Below are positions 24,747 to 35,286 of a stretch of DNA of 64,000 nucleotides, piece after piece. The translations under genes were made by a program, and so were the position numbers. This stretch comes from Aurantiacibacter xanthus (GTDB lineage Bacteria; Pseudomonadota; Alphaproteobacteria; Sphingomonadales; Sphingomonadaceae): contig NZ_QXFM01000020.1 in assembly GCF_003584015.1 (NCBI RefSeq), forward strand, positions 1 to 64,000, read 5' to 3'. Position 1 is the stretch's first letter; every line of letters starts with the position of its first letter. Below the pieces are notes generated by a model. It searched no databases, was not told where the DNA came from, and saw nothing but the letters and a program-made list of their open reading frames with translations.

Positions 24747-26375
24747 TCAGGCCCGCGCCAGCGCCTCGGCGATCAGCTTGCGCGAGTTCTCCACCCCGTA
24801 AAGCGCGATGAAGCTGCCCATGCGCGGCCCCTGCGCCGATCCGAGCAAGGTCTCGTAGAGCGCCTTGAACCAGTCGCGCAGGTTCTCGAACCCGAACTGC
24901 TCCAGCTTGCCGATCTCGTAGACCTGCGTTTGCAGATCCTCGGCGCTGGTGGCCGGGTCGACCTCGGCGAGGTAGGCATCGAGCGCCCGCAGGGCCTCGG
25001 CCTCATTCGCGCTCGGCGCCCGCCGCGACAGCGTCGGCGCGACGAAATCGCGGTTGTAGGCCAGCGCCGCCGCGACCAGCCGCGCGAGGTCCGGGTGGCT
25101 CTCGGCGCTGGCGTTCTCGACATAATTGCCCAGGTACGACCAGACCTGCTCGTCGGTCGCCCCGGCCCCCAGCACGCCCACCAGATTGAGCAGCAGACCG
25201 AAAGTCACCGGCAGGCCGTCGCCCGCGCCGTGCGGCGGCTGGACCTGATCGGGGCTCGCCGCGCGCAGCAGGTGCCAGGCCGGGTTGCCGAGCTGCTTTT
25301 CCACCGCCTGACCGGGGATCGCGGCGCGGAACTGCCAGTATTCGTCCACCGCCTTGGGGATCACCCCCACGTGAAGCTGCTTGGCGCTCTTTGGGTTGGC
25401 ATAGAGATAGTGCCCGAGGCTCTCCTCGCTGCCATAGGTCAGCCATTCCTCGATGGTGAGGCCGTTGCCCTTCGACTTCGAAATCTTCTCGCCATTGGCA
25501 TCGAGGAACAGCTCGTAGATCATGCCCTCGGGCTTGCGCCCGCCGAGCACCTGCACGATCTTGCCCGACTGGGTGACAGAATCGGTCAGATCCTTGCCGC
25601 ACATTTCATAATCAACGCCGAGCGCATACCAGCGCATCGCCCAGTCGACCTTCCATTGCAGCTTCGACTGCCCGCCGAGGATCGACTGCTCGATCACTTC
25701 GCCCTCGTCCTCGAAGCGCACGATCCCGGCCTCGGCATCGACCACTTCGATCGGGACCTGCAGCACGATCCCGCTCTTGGCGCTGATCGGCAGCACGGGC
25801 GAATAAGTCTGGCGGCGTTCCTCGCGCAGCGTGGGCAGCATGATCGCCTGAATGGCGTCATACTTGCGCAGCACCTGCCTCAGCGCCTCGTCGAAGCCGC
25901 CGGAGTTGTAACGGTCGGAGGCGGCGATGAACTCGTAGTCGAAGCCGAACTGATCGAGGAATTCGCGCAGCTTCGCATTGTTGTGATGCGCGAAGCTCTC
26001 GTACTTCTCGAAAGGGTCGGGAATACGGCTCAAAGGCTTGCCGAGGTTTTCCTCCAGCAGCGCCCGATTGGGCAGATTGTCGGGCACCTTGCGCAGCCCG
26101 TCCATATCGTCCGAGAAGGCAACCAGCCGCGTGGGCGCAGGCGTACCGTCTTCGCTGGCGGCGACGATCTCGTAAGCGCGGCGCACCAGCGTGGTGCGCA
26201 GCACTTCCTGAAAAGTGCCGATATGCGGCAGGCCGCTCGGGCCATAGCCGGTCTCGAACAGCACGGGCTCACCACCCGGCTTGCCGTTCGGGAAGCGTTT
26301 GGCGAGCCGCTGCGCCTCCTGAAACGGCCAGGCTTTGGACGAACGGGCGGCAGCGATGAGATCGGGGCTAAACAT
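24747..26375 (-). CDS. lysK: Lysine--tRNA ligase, class I
   Basis: 542 residues from the ATG at 26375; the open frame extends 30 codons upstream but the family begins at MFSPDLIAAARSSKAWPF. Class I signatures are HIGT at 51-54 (HIGH motif) and KISKSKGN (KMSKS motif). It charges tRNA-Lys in the cytoplasm. Class I LysRS is the usual form in Alphaproteobacteria, while most other bacteria use class II. It is divergent from the mechanosensitive channel gene. Confidence 0.96.
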   Translation of the reverse strand: MFSPDLIAAARSSKAWPFQEAQRLAKRFPNGKPGGEPVLFETGYGPSGLPHIGTFQEVLRTTLVRRAYEIVAASEDGTPAPTRLVAFSDDMDGLRKVPDNLPNRALLEENLGKPLSRIPDPFEKYESFAHHNNAKLREFLDQFGFDYEFIAASDRYNSGGFDEALRQVLRKYDAIQAIMLPTLREERRQTYSPVLPISAKSGIVLQVPIEVVDAEAGIVRFEDEGEVIEQSILGGQSKLQWKVDWAMRWYALGVDYEMCGKDLTDSVTQSGKIVQVLGGRKPEGMIYELFLDANGEKISKSKGNGLTIEEWLTYGSEESLGHYLYANPKSAKQLHVGVIPKAVDEYWQFRAAIPGQAVEKQLGNPAWHLLRAASPDQVQPPHGAGDGLPVTFGLLLNLVGVLGAGATDEQVWSYLGNYVENASAESHPDLARLVAAALAYNRDFVAPTLSRRAPSANEAEALRALDAYLAEVDPATSAEDLQTQVYEIGKLEQFGFENLRDWFKALYETLLGSAQGPRMGSFIALYGVENSRKLIAEALARA

Positions 26376-26514
26376 AGGCCAAGGCCCTTTGCGGATTACA
26401 CGCGTTTTCGCAAGCGCGAAGGCCATCTTGCCCTCTGCTGGCGAGCCTTTTCGGAACTCGCCCATGGCCGCCTCGTTAGACTCAGGAAATCACCACCGAT
26501 CACAGGGGTTGCAG

Positions 26515-27408
26515 TTGAATTACGTCAAGACGATCACGGACCAGGTAGAAGCCATGTGGATGGGGTTTATCGCCATCCTGCCCAATCTCGTATTGTCCAT
26601 CATCGTACTGATGGCGACCTGGGTAGTCGCCAGATTTGCCGTACGGATCGCTGATCGCATCGTCGGGCACACGAATGTGCGCACCGATCTGAAGAACCTC
26701 ACCGCCACGGCAGTCCGCTTGCTGATCTGGATCGTCGGCATCCTGATCGCCGCAGCAGTGGCTATTCCCGGCTTCACTCCGGCGGGGATGATCGCGGGCC
26801 TTGGCGTCGGCGCGCTGGCCATTGGCTTTGCCTTTCAGGACATCTTCGAGAACTTCCTTGCCGGCGTGCTGATCATGCTGCGCGACAAGATGAACATCGG
26901 CGACTGGGTCGATGCCGACGGCGTGAGCGGCACGGTTGAGAAGATCACCCTGCGCGAAACGCATATCCGCCAGTTTTCGGGCGAGCTGACGATCCTGCCG
27001 AACTCGATGATCTTCAAGAACGCGGTGAAGATCCACACCGACCAGCCGGTGCGCCGTTATGACCTGATGGTCGGCGTCAGCTACGATTGCAGCCTGCCCG
27101 AGGCGGAAGCCGCGATCCTGCGCGCCCTCGAATCGGTCGAGGGCATCTACAAGGACAAGCCGGTCGATGCCTATGCCCGCGAATTCGGCGGCAGCTCGAT
27201 CGACTTCCTCGTGCGCTGGTGGGTCGATACCGACAAGGAAAGCCACTTCATCGTCCACCGCGATGTGGTTTACGCGATCAAGCGCGAGTTGGATGAGGCG
27301 GAAATCGACATCCCCTTCCCCATCGTCACCAATATGTTCCCCGAAGTCCTGCCGCTCGAACGCGCGCGCAAGGACGAGGAAAGCGGCAAATTGGCGGCTG
27401 CCAATTAA
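26515..27408 (+). CDS. MscS-family mechanosensitive channel
   Basis: 297 residues from the TTG at 26515, which has AGGGG six bases before it and gives the N-terminus NYVKTITDQVEAMW; an ATG at 26464 in the same frame is a possible longer start. Three membrane helices fill the first 110 residues. The pore helix GMIAGLGVGALAIGFAFQD and the following beta domain with FENFLAGVLIMLRD and GDWVDADGVSGTVEKI are diagnostic for MscS. The channel releases solutes on hypo-osmotic shock. Length is close to E. coli MscS (286). Confidence 0.92.
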   Translation: MNYVKTITDQVEAMWMGFIAILPNLVLSIIVLMATWVVARFAVRIADRIVGHTNVRTDLKNLTATAVRLLIWIVGILIAAAVAIPGFTPAGMIAGLGVGALAIGFAFQDIFENFLAGVLIMLRDKMNIGDWVDADGVSGTVEKITLRETHIRQFSGELTILPNSMIFKNAVKIHTDQPVRRYDLMVGVSYDCSLPEAEAAILRALESVEGIYKDKPVDAYAREFGGSSIDFLVRWWVDTDKESHFIVHRDVVYAIKRELDEAEIDIPFPIVTNMFPEVLPLERARKDEESGKLAAAN

Positions 27409-27562
27409 AAGTGGCGCCTGGCGTTTCAGCCGGGTTGGCCTCGCGGGTAAGGTGTGCCATTTCTGCCGCCGAAACCCGCGCCAGCCGGCACCGCCTTGGC
27501 TGGTGCGAACGGGATGAGCGCCTCGCCTCGGCGGGGGAGCCAGCGATTGGGACCAGCACCGC

Positions 27563-29080
27563 ATGAAGAAACTCGCCGCATCGATCAGCCTTGCCGCCCT
27601 GGCCCTGTCGGCCTGCTCGCAGGGTGATCCCGATGGGCAAGGGTCGGGCATGATCGCTACCAGCGCCGACGCCTGCGAGAATTTCGATGTGGCCACGCTC
27701 GGCACCGGCAAGGGCAAGGCCAGCTGGGTCGAAGCGGCAGAGGGCATTCCCGCCCATTGCGAAATCAGCGCCACGCTTGCGCCGGTGGAAGGCTCGTCGA
27801 TCGGCGTGGTTTACCGCCTGCCTGCGGAATGGAACGGCAAGCTGCTGGGCATCGGTGGCGGCGGCTGGGCGGGCAACGTCACCATCGAGGCCGCACGCGA
27901 TGGCCTCGCCAGGCACTTCGCCACCATGCAGACCGATGGCGGCCATGCCGGAACCGATGTCTGGGCCAACGGCTGGGTGGCCAAGAACCCGGTCGCGGCG
28001 GAGGATTTCAGCCACCGTGCGGTCCACGAGATGACGGTGGCGGGCAAACGGGTCGCCGCCAGCCTCTATGGCACCGAACACCGGAGCGCCTACTTCAACG
28101 GCTGCTCCACCGGTGGGCGCATGGCGCTGATGGAGGCGCAGCGCTACCCCGAGGACTACGACGCGATTATCGCCGGAGCCCCGGTCTATACCTTGCAGGT
28201 GCAGACCAGCGCGGTGTTCCGCAACCAGACCTTCGCCACCGACAACGGCGCCGCCGGGTTCAGCCCCGCCGATCTGCAACTGGTGCAAACCGCCGCGCTC
28301 GCTGCCTGTGATGGCGACGACGGGCTGGAAGACGGCCTGATCAACGATCCGCGCGCCTGCACGTTCGATCCCGCCAGGCTGCAATGCACCGGCGACAAGG
28401 ACGAAAGCTGCCTCAGCGGCGAGCAGGTCGCGGCGCTCAAGCAGGCCTATGCCGGCCAGCGCGCGTCCGACGAAAGCTGGTCGATGTTCCCGATGAGCCG
28501 GGGCGGCGAAGCCGGCTGGTCGCTGTTCATGGCCACCGATGGCTCGGGCAAGGATGCCACCGGCGGCGGCGGGCTTGGCAATCTGTTCCCGCTGTTCTTC
28601 GAACACGGCGAACACCCCACCCTCGCGAGCTTCGACAACAGCAGCTATCTCGCCATGCGCGCCAGCCCCTTTGCCGAGATGTATGAGGCGAAGAACCCCG
28701 ATCTTTCGGCCTTCTTCGGGCGCGGCGGCAAGCTGATGCTGTGGCATGGCGAGAGCGATCCCGGCCCCAGCCCGGTCGGCTCGAACGACTATGCCTTGCA
28801 GGTGATCGGCGCGAACACGCAGGCGAAAAGCCAGTTCCGCTACTTCCTGCTCCCCGGCGTGGCGCACTGCCGCGGCGGACCCGGCGCGGACGTGGTCGAC
28901 TATCTTGGGGCCATGGACGAATGGGCCAGCAGCGGCACTGCGCCCGACCGGCTGATCGGAACGAGGGACGACGGCTCGATGACCCGCCCGCATTGTGCCT
29001 GGCCCAAGGTCGCGCATTACAAGGGCGAAGGCGATACCAACAATCCGGTCAACTGGACCTGCGAACAGCGCAAGAGCTGA
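27563..29080 (+). CDS. Tannase/feruloyl esterase family lipoprotein
   Basis: 505 residues. Signal with lipobox LSAC near residue 18, so probably a membrane-anchored periplasmic protein. The tannase-family Cys-Ser and His-Cys pairs that hold the catalytic Ser and His together by a disulfide are visible: NGCSTGGR (Ser nucleophile) and GVAHCRGG (His), with the acid in WHGESDPG. These enzymes cleave phenolic esters such as ferulate on plant cell walls or galloyl esters. No aromatic catabolism genes lie next to it, so the substrate is open. A 154-base gap separates it from the channel gene. Confidence 0.88.
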   Translation: MKKLAASISLAALALSACSQGDPDGQGSGMIATSADACENFDVATLGTGKGKASWVEAAEGIPAHCEISATLAPVEGSSIGVVYRLPAEWNGKLLGIGGGGWAGNVTIEAARDGLARHFATMQTDGGHAGTDVWANGWVAKNPVAAEDFSHRAVHEMTVAGKRVAASLYGTEHRSAYFNGCSTGGRMALMEAQRYPEDYDAIIAGAPVYTLQVQTSAVFRNQTFATDNGAAGFSPADLQLVQTAALAACDGDDGLEDGLINDPRACTFDPARLQCTGDKDESCLSGEQVAALKQAYAGQRASDESWSMFPMSRGGEAGWSLFMATDGSGKDATGGGGLGNLFPLFFEHGEHPTLASFDNSSYLAMRASPFAEMYEAKNPDLSAFFGRGGKLMLWHGESDPGPSPVGSNDYALQVIGANTQAKSQFRYFLLPGVAHCRGGPGADVVDYLGAMDEWASSGTAPDRLIGTRDDGSMTRPHCAWPKVAHYKGEGDTNNPVNWTCEQRKS

Positions 29081-29137
29081 CGAAAAAGGCGCAACCGGCG
29101 TTTACCATTCGTTCCGATTGCCGCTAGGGTCTGCCTG

Positions 29138-31885
29138 ATGGCCGAGCCGCTTCCCCTCCCCGCGCTGCACGCGAGCCATTCGGGCTGCTGGCAGCGCGGC
29201 GCCCATGGCGACACCGCGCAGATCGGGCGCGGGCAGGCGGTGATGGCGGCGGCCGACACGCCCAACCTCGTGCTCAACGCGCCGCTGGTGGCAACGCGGC
29301 TGGGCTACCCGGACCTCTCGGGGCTGGACCTGCTCGAACTGTTCGCCTTCGTCCACCCGGCGCGCTTCTGCGTGCCGACCCCGCGCGGGCTCGCCCATGC
29401 GCTGGAACTGGACGAACCGGACAGCGATGCCGAGGTCCCCGCCTTTCTCCAGCGCGCCGCAGGTGCCTTGCTCGCCCGCTGCGAAGCGCCCGACTGGGCG
29501 GAGCGCGAGGGGGCGTGGAGCGTGCTGCAATCGCTGGCGCGGCTGCGCTGGACCTGGGCTCCGGTGCTTGGCCCCCACGTGGCCCGGCCCGAACGCGCCG
29601 AACGCTGGCTGTTCGCGCGCCTGCCCGAATGGGAGGAAGCCCCCGAACGTCCGCAACCCGCGCAGGTCACGCTGGCCGAGGACGCGGTCGAAGCGCGGCT
29701 TGAGGAACTGACGGGAAATCAGGCCGAGCGGCGCGAGGGCCAGCGGCTCTATGCGCGAGGGGCCGCGCATGTCTTCGCGCCCCGCCCCGCGCGCGGCCAG
29801 CCGCACCTGCTGCTCGCGCAGGCGGGCACCGGCATTGGCAAGACGCTGGGCTATCTCGCCCCCGCCTCGCTGTGGGCGGAGAGCGCCCACGGCACGGTCT
29901 GGGTCTCGACCTACACCAAGAACCTTCAGCGTCAGCTGCGCGAGGAAAGCCGCCGCGCCTGGCCCGAGCGACGCCCCGACGGCAGTCAGCCGGTGGTCGT
30001 GCGCAAGGGCCGCGAGAACTACCTGTGCCTGCTCAATCTCGAAGACGCCTTGCAAGGCGGATTCTCGGGCCGTCCGGCAATCCTCGCGCAACTGGTGGCG
30101 CGCTGGGCCGCCTATAGTCAGGACGGTGACATGATCGGGGGCGATTTGCCCGGCTGGCTCGGCACATTGTTCCGCCAGCGCGCGATCCGCTCGCTCACCG
30201 ACCAGCGCGGCGAGTGCATCTATGCCGGGTGCCCGCACTTCCGAAAGTGCTTTATCGAGCGCGCCTCGCGGGCCAGCGCCCAAGCCGATCTGGTGATCGC
30301 CAACCACGCGCTGGTGATGATCAACGCCGCGCGCGGAAGAGACACCGCCCAGCGCCCCACGCGCATCGTGTTCGACGAAGGGCACCACGTGTTCGACGCC
30401 GCTGACAGCACCTTCTCCGCCGCGCTCAGCGGGATGGAGGCGATAGAGCTGCGACGCTGGATCATCGGCCCCGAGCGCGGCTCCAAGGGCAGGCGGCGCG
30501 GGCTGTCCGCAAGGCTCGCCGATGTCGCCAGCTACGACGACGAGGCCGGAGACGCGGTGGAGGCAGCGCGCCATGCCGCCGAGGCCCTGCCCGGGTCCGG
30601 CTGGCTCGAACGGCTGGCCGAGAATGCCCCCTCCGGCCCGATCGAGACGCTGCTCGGCGCGATCCGCGCGGTCACCTATGCCCGCGACGAAAGCGGCGGG
30701 CAGGAAGCGGGCTACGGCATCGAGACCGAGGCCGCCCAGCTCGACGGCCCGCTGGTGGAGCTGGCGCAGGAGGGCGCGGCGGCGCTGGCCGCAATTCGCC
30801 AGCCGCTGATCAAGCTCGGCCTCAGGCTGGAGGCGCTGCTGGAGGAAGGCCCCGACTGGCTCGACGGGCAAGGCCGCGCACGGATCGAGGGTGCGCGCCA
30901 TTCGCTGGTCTGGCGGATCGACACGCTGGCCTCGTGGCAGGCCATGCTCGAGCGATTGGGCGGCCCGACCGACCCGCAATTCGTCGACTGGCTGGCGGTG
31001 GCGCGCGGCGATGCGCGCGAATACGATGTCGGGCTTTACCGCCACTTCCTCGACCCGATGCAGCCCTTCGCCCACACTGTGCTCGAAGGCGCACACGGAG
31101 TGATGCTCACCAGCGCCACCCTGTGCGACCGCGGTGCCGAGGGGCCGGACTGGGACGAGGCCGTGGCGCGCTCGGGCGCCACCCATCTCGGCCTCGCGCC
31201 CGAGCGGATCGCTGCCACCAGCCCGTTCGACTATGCGGCGCGGGCCGAAATCCTCATCGTCACCGACGTGCCCAAGGGCGACCTTGCCGCGCTCGCCGGA
31301 GCCTATGCGCGGATCATCGAGACCACCGGCGGCGGCGTGCTCGGCCTGTTCACCGCGATCCGCCGTCTGCGCAGCGTCCACGGCCGCATCGCCGACCGGC
31401 TCGCGCGGGCAGGCCTGCCGCTCTATGCCCAGCATGTCGACCCGATCGACACCGGGACGCTGGTCGATATCTTTCGCGACGATCCGCACGCCTCCTTGCT
31501 CGGCACCGATGCCCTGCGCGACGGGGTCGACGTGCCGGGTCAGTCCTTGCGCTGCGTGGTGATGGAGCAGGTGCCCTGGCCCAAGCCAAGCATCCTGCAC
31601 CGCGCCCGCCGCGCGGCAGGCGGCGGCAGCGCCTACGACGACCGCGTGATCCGCGCCCGCCTCGCGCAGGCCTTCGGACGGCTGATCCGCAGCCGCGACG
31701 ACTTCGGCCACTTCGTGATGCTCTCGCCCGCTTTCCCCTCGCGCCTGCTGACCGCCTTCCCGCCGGGCGTCCCGGTCACACGCCTGACGCTTGAGGACGC
31801 TTTACAACGGCTCGGAGAGGGTCTTTTGTCGCCCGATGCAACCATGCCGCAGCCAGCGGCAGAGCAAGGAGAGTGGCCAGGGTGA
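29138..31885 (+). CDS. DinG/XPD-like ATP-dependent DNA helicase
   Basis: 915 residues. Superfamily 2 motifs: Walker A AGTGIGKTLGYLAP, the DEGH box FDEGHHVFDAAD, LTSATLCD and a C-terminal motif VI with QAFGRLIRSRDD. Cysteines at CLLNLED and CIYAGCPHFRKC between motifs I and II could hold the 4Fe-4S cluster typical of XPD/DinG helicases. It probably unwinds DNA 5'-3' in repair or R-loop removal. The N-terminal 200 residues are not recognisable and are longer than in E. coli DinG. Its stop overlaps the sixA start as GTGA. Confidence 0.9.
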   Translation: MAEPLPLPALHASHSGCWQRGAHGDTAQIGRGQAVMAAADTPNLVLNAPLVATRLGYPDLSGLDLLELFAFVHPARFCVPTPRGLAHALELDEPDSDAEVPAFLQRAAGALLARCEAPDWAEREGAWSVLQSLARLRWTWAPVLGPHVARPERAERWLFARLPEWEEAPERPQPAQVTLAEDAVEARLEELTGNQAERREGQRLYARGAAHVFAPRPARGQPHLLLAQAGTGIGKTLGYLAPASLWAESAHGTVWVSTYTKNLQRQLREESRRAWPERRPDGSQPVVVRKGRENYLCLLNLEDALQGGFSGRPAILAQLVARWAAYSQDGDMIGGDLPGWLGTLFRQRAIRSLTDQRGECIYAGCPHFRKCFIERASRASAQADLVIANHALVMINAARGRDTAQRPTRIVFDEGHHVFDAADSTFSAALSGMEAIELRRWIIGPERGSKGRRRGLSARLADVASYDDEAGDAVEAARHAAEALPGSGWLERLAENAPSGPIETLLGAIRAVTYARDESGGQEAGYGIETEAAQLDGPLVELAQEGAAALAAIRQPLIKLGLRLEALLEEGPDWLDGQGRARIEGARHSLVWRIDTLASWQAMLERLGGPTDPQFVDWLAVARGDAREYDVGLYRHFLDPMQPFAHTVLEGAHGVMLTSATLCDRGAEGPDWDEAVARSGATHLGLAPERIAATSPFDYAARAEILIVTDVPKGDLAALAGAYARIIETTGGGVLGLFTAIRRLRSVHGRIADRLARAGLPLYAQHVDPIDTGTLVDIFRDDPHASLLGTDALRDGVDVPGQSLRCVVMEQVPWPKPSILHRARRAAGGGSAYDDRVIRARLAQAFGRLIRSRDDFGHFVMLSPAFPSRLLTAFPPGVPVTRLTLEDALQRLGEGLLSPDATMPQPAAEQGEWPG

Positions 31886-32415
31886 AGCGGCTGGGTCTGT
31901 TCCGCCATGCCAAGTCCGACTGGGACGACATGAGCCTGCGCGATTTCGACCGCGGGCTCAATGCGCGTGGCCGGCGCGGGGCCGCGCTGATGGGCCGCCA
32001 TATCTCCGAATACGGCGCGAAATGGGATCGGATGCTGGCGAGCCCCGCCAAGCGCATCCGGCTGACGCTCGAATCGAGCGCGCTGGAGATTCCGGTCGAT
32101 TTCATCGACGCCGCCTATCTCGCTGACAGCACCACCCTGATGAGCCTGCTTGCCGCGATCGAAGGCGATCCGGCAGCGGTGATGCTGGCCGGGCACAACC
32201 CGGGCCTGCAGGAACTCGCGCTCGATCTGGTCGGAGAAAATAACGAGAATGCGCTGTTTGGCGAAGTGCTGGCGAAATTTCCTACGGCAGGCTTTGCCGT
32301 GCTCGATCTCGCCATCGACAGCTGGGCCGACTGCGCGCCGGGCTGCGGGCGCATCGTGCATTTCGCGCGGCCACGTGATCTCGACCCCGAACTGGGGCCG
32401 CTTGGCGTAGGCTGA
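31882..32415 (+). CDS. sixA: SixA-like phosphohistidine phosphatase
   Basis: 177 residues from the GTG at 31882, which has AAGGAG at 31867-31872; GTG at 31873 would sit on that site. Histidine phosphatase superfamily: LFRHAKSDWDD carries the catalytic His in RHAK, and AGHNPGLQEL carries the second His. SixA removes phosphate from His-phosphotransfer proteins and phosphoramidates, though many relatives have unknown substrates. Coupled to the helicase gene and convergent with merR. Confidence 0.85.
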   Translation: MKRLGLFRHAKSDWDDMSLRDFDRGLNARGRRGAALMGRHISEYGAKWDRMLASPAKRIRLTLESSALEIPVDFIDAAYLADSTTLMSLLAAIEGDPAAVMLAGHNPGLQELALDLVGENNENALFGEVLAKFPTAGFAVLDLAIDSWADCAPGCGRIVHFARPRDLDPELGPLGVG

Positions 32416-32426
32416 GGGCGACTGGC

Positions 32427-32822
32427 CTAGTTGTCGAGGCTGCGGGCGAGCTTGGCGCGAACCGCCTGCAATTCGCCCAGAAGATCGTCACCAGCCGGAG
32501 CTTTCCGCGTGGACGTGCGCCGCCGTGAACCCGTGTCATCTGCATCGGGCTGCTTGCCCTCAAGCACGCTGCGCGCGCCCTTGAGGGTATAGCCTTCTTC
32601 ATTGACCAGCTTGTCGATACGACGGACCAGCGCAATATCCGCGGCGCGGTAAAGCCTGCGCCCGCCACTTCTCTTCAGCGGGTTGAGCATCGGGAACTGC
32701 TGTTCCCAATATCGCAGCACATGCGGCTTGAGGCCCAGTGCTTCGCAGACTTCGCCGATGGTTCGCATCGCGCCCGGAGCCTTGCCATCGCTGAAAAAGA
32801 CCTGTCCGTGCATATCGTTCAT
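32427..32822 (-). CDS. MerR-family transcriptional regulator
   Basis: 131 residues. The N-terminal winged helix has TIGEVCEALGLKPHVLRYWE and GGRRLYRAADI; the C-terminal part is short and charged with a coiled-coil tail, without the Cys cluster of metal sensors. Its start overlaps the ihfA stop (ATGA at 32822), so it is the last gene of the plsX-fabH-ihfA operon. The same fabH-ihfA-merR order is common in Alphaproteobacteria. The signal sensed is unknown. Confidence 0.9.
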   Translation of the reverse strand: MNDMHGQVFFSDGKAPGAMRTIGEVCEALGLKPHVLRYWEQQFPMLNPLKRSGGRRLYRAADIALVRRIDKLVNEEGYTLKGARSVLEGKQPDADDTGSRRRTSTRKAPAGDDLLGELQAVRAKLARSLDN

Positions 32823-33127
32823 CAGCTCGAGGCGATCCTGTCCTTCAGCTTCTGACTGGCCCGGAAGGTCAGCACCCGCCGAGGAGTGATCGGCACTTCG
32901 ACACCGGTTTTCGGGTTGCGGCCGATGCGCTCCTTCTTGTCGCGCAGCACGAAGCTGCCGAAACCGGAGATCTTCACATTCTGCCCGGCAGCCATCGCAT
33001 CGCACATCTTGGCGAGGATTTCCTCAACCAGCGCGAGGCTCTCCGCCCGCGAGAAGCCCATCTTGTGGTTGATCGTTTCTGCCAGATCGGCCCTGGTGAG
33101 GGTGCCGACGGATCGCATATTTACCAT
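32822..33127 (-). CDS. ihfA: Integration host factor subunit alpha
   Basis: 101 residues if the ATG at 33127 is used (98 from 33118). HU/IHF fold: [19 protein letters not shown], then [13 protein letters not shown] and the DNA-intercalating arm [12 protein letters not shown] with its Pro. The position in the plsX-fabH-ihfA-merR string identifies it as the alpha subunit rather than HU. It bends DNA together with IhfB, which is not in the window. Confidence 0.93.
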   Translation of the reverse strand: MVNMRSVGTLTRADLAETINHKMGFSRAESLALVEEILAKMCDAMAAGQNVKISGFGSFVLRDKKERIGRNPKTGVEVPITPRRVLTFRASQKLKDRIASS

Positions 33128-33229
33128 GCGCCCAATCCTATCGCTACAGTTGACTACCCCGAGCGCCTCTTGGGGCAAAGGCAAACCGATAGCAAGGAAA
33201 AGCGCAGGAAATTTCCCCCGCTTTTTCCG

Positions 33230-34195
33230 TCACACCCGCAGCAGGGATGCCCCCCAGGTGAAGCCGCCGCCCATCGCTTCCACCATGACGAGCTGTCCGG
33301 GCTTGATCCGGCCATCGCGACGGGCCACGTCGAAAGCCAGCGGAACCGACGCCGCCGAGGTGTTCGCATGGCGATCCACGGTCACCACCACCTGCTCCAT
33401 CGGCAGCCCGAGCTTGCGCGCAGTGGCATCGAGGATGCGCAGGTTGGCCTGATGCGGCACCACCCAATCGAGCGCAGTAGCGTCGATCCTGGCCTCCGCC
33501 ATCACCTCTTCGAGCACGTCCGCCAGGTTCTTCACCGCGTGGCGAAACACCTCGCGCCCCTTCATCCGCAGATGGCCGACCATGGTGCTGGTCGAAGGTC
33601 CACCATCGACATAGAGCAATTCGTTATGCGCGCCGTCGGCATGGAGACGGCTGGCGAGTATGCCGGGACCGTCTTCGGCCACCTCGCGCGCTTCCAGCAC
33701 GAAAGCGCCCGCGCCATCGCCGAACAGAACGCAGGTGGTGCGATCTTCCCAGTCGAGCACACGACTCATGGTTTCCGCGCCGATCACCAGCGCGCGGCGG
33801 GCCATGCCGGCGCGCAGCATCGCATCGGCGGTGCTCATCGCATAGAGGAAGCCGGAGCAGACCGCCGCGACGTCGAAAGCGGGAAAGCCCGCTCCGCCCA
33901 GCGCATGCTGAACCTTGGTGGCAGTGGCAGGAAAGGTCTGATCGGGCGTGCAGGTGGCCAGCACGATGAGGTCGATGCCGTCGATCTCAACGCCTGCATC
34001 GGCCATTGCGGCACGCGCGGCGGCAGTAGCGAGACTCGCGGTGGTTTCCCCCTCACCCGCCAGATAGCGCTGCCGGATACCGGTACGCTCGCGAATCCAC
34101 TCGTCGCTGGTATCGACCCTGGCGGCCAGCTCGTCGTTGGTGACACACCGTTCCGGCAAAGCCGAACCGGTGCCAATCAGAACCGAACGGATCAT
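33230..34195 (-). CDS. fabH: 3-oxoacyl-ACP synthase III (KAS III)
   Basis: 321 residues with the Cys-His-Asn triad of [16 protein letters not shown] (Cys), VPHQANLRI (His) and [12 protein letters not shown] (Asn). It condenses acetyl-CoA with malonyl-ACP to start fatty-acid synthesis. The start overlaps the plsX stop as ATGA (34192-34195), a standard pairing. A 102-base gap follows before ihfA. Confidence 0.97.
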   Translation of the reverse strand: MIRSVLIGTGSALPERCVTNDELAARVDTSDEWIRERTGIRQRYLAGEGETTASLATAAARAAMADAGVEIDGIDLIVLATCTPDQTFPATATKVQHALGGAGFPAFDVAAVCSGFLYAMSTADAMLRAGMARRALVIGAETMSRVLDWEDRTTCVLFGDGAGAFVLEAREVAEDGPGILASRLHADGAHNELLYVDGGPSTSTMVGHLRMKGREVFRHAVKNLADVLEEVMAEARIDATALDWVVPHQANLRILDATARKLGLPMEQVVVTVDRHANTSAASVPLAFDVARRDGRIKPGQLVMVEAMGGGFTWGASLLRV

Positions 34196-35256
34196 TGCTG
34201 CCCCTGCGCTGTTGTGGTGCCATTGGCCTTCAACGCGCCGTCATCCAGCGCGGCGAGATCGGCCGCGATGCGTGTGGTGAGATCGTCTTCCAGCAGACGC
34301 GCAGCCACGGCTACGGCATTGGCCACGCCCTGCGCGTTCGCGCTGCCGTGCGATTTCACGATCACGCCGTTAAGCCCGAGGAAGACGCCGCCATTGTGGT
34401 TGTTGGGATCGAGATGGTGGCGCAGCAGCTCGGTGGCCGGGCGCGAGATCAGGAAGCCGATCTTCGAGCGAATCGACGAGCGGAACGCCGTCTTCAGCAG
34501 ATCGGTCACGAAGCGGGCCGAGCCCTCGATCGCCTTCAGGGCGATGTTGCCCGAGAAACCGTCGGTCACCACCACATCGACATCGCCGCGGTTGATCTTG
34601 TCGGCCTCGACATAGCCTTCGAAGCGCATGGCAAGGCCCGTAGCTTCACGCAGGAAGTGACTGGCATCCTGCAGCTTTTCGGTGCCCTTGGTGTCTTCGG
34701 TGCCGATGTTCAGCAACCGCACGCGCGGCGCATCGTTGGCACAGACAATGCGGGAATAGGCGGCACCCATCACCGCGAACTGGACGAGATTGCGCGCATC
34801 GCACTCGGTGTTGGCACCGAGGTCGAGCATGATCACGTCGTGCTCTTCAAGCGTAGGCATGAGGGCCGCGAGTGCCGGCCGGTCGATGCCGGGCATGGTG
34901 CGCAGGGCAAGCTTGCTCATCGCCATCAGCGCGCCGGTGTTCCCGCCGCTGACAGCTGCGCCGCACTTGCCGTCCTTCACCGCCTGAATCGCCAGCCCCA
35001 TCGACGTGGTCTTGGCCCGGCGGAGCGCACGGCTGGGCTTTTCATCGCCAGCGACGACATCCTCGCAATGGAGGATTTCGGACGCTTCCCGCATGTTGGG
35101 GTGCGCCTCAAGAGCCTTGCTGATGCGGGCTTCATCGCCGACCAGCAAGAACTTGAACTGCTCATGACGGCGACGCGCAAGCGCCGCGCCTGAGACCATC
35201 ACGCGCACGCCCTCGTCCCCGCCCATCGCATCAATCGCGATACGCGGAAGACTCAT
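34192..35256 (-). CDS. plsX: Phosphate acyltransferase PlsX
   Basis: 354 residues. N-terminal [13 protein letters not shown] and internal [10 protein letters not shown] with DLGANTEC are hallmarks of PlsX. It makes acyl-phosphate from acyl-ACP for phospholipid synthesis. It lies 30 bases after rpmF and overlaps fabH, forming the conserved rpmF-plsX-fabH group. Confidence 0.97.
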   Translation of the reverse strand: MSLPRIAIDAMGGDEGVRVMVSGAALARRRHEQFKFLLVGDEARISKALEAHPNMREASEILHCEDVVAGDEKPSRALRRAKTTSMGLAIQAVKDGKCGAAVSGGNTGALMAMSKLALRTMPGIDRPALAALMPTLEEHDVIMLDLGANTECDARNLVQFAVMGAAYSRIVCANDAPRVRLLNIGTEDTKGTEKLQDASHFLREATGLAMRFEGYVEADKINRGDVDVVVTDGFSGNIALKAIEGSARFVTDLLKTAFRSSIRSKIGFLISRPATELLRHHLDPNNHNGGVFLGLNGVIVKSHGSANAQGVANAVAVAARLLEDDLTTRIAADLAALDDGALKANGTTTAQGQQ

Positions 35257-35286
35257 GCCGAAAACCCCTGTTACTCGTGGGTGGCT

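Noticed and set aside
26335-26514. N-terminal extension of the MscS channel
   Set aside because: It overlaps the divergent lysK start and lacks a ribosome site; the TTG at 26515 has one and gives a normal N-terminus. The ATG at 26464 stays possible.
24930-26654. 574-codon open frame opposite lysK
   Set aside because: It is a frame-mirror of a GC-rich real gene; no known domain, no ribosome site, and lysK on the other strand has both class I signatures.
29138-31885. Possible phage or defence helicase
   Set aside because: Motif order and coupling to sixA fit a housekeeping DinG-type helicase; no nuclease or defence partner is adjacent.
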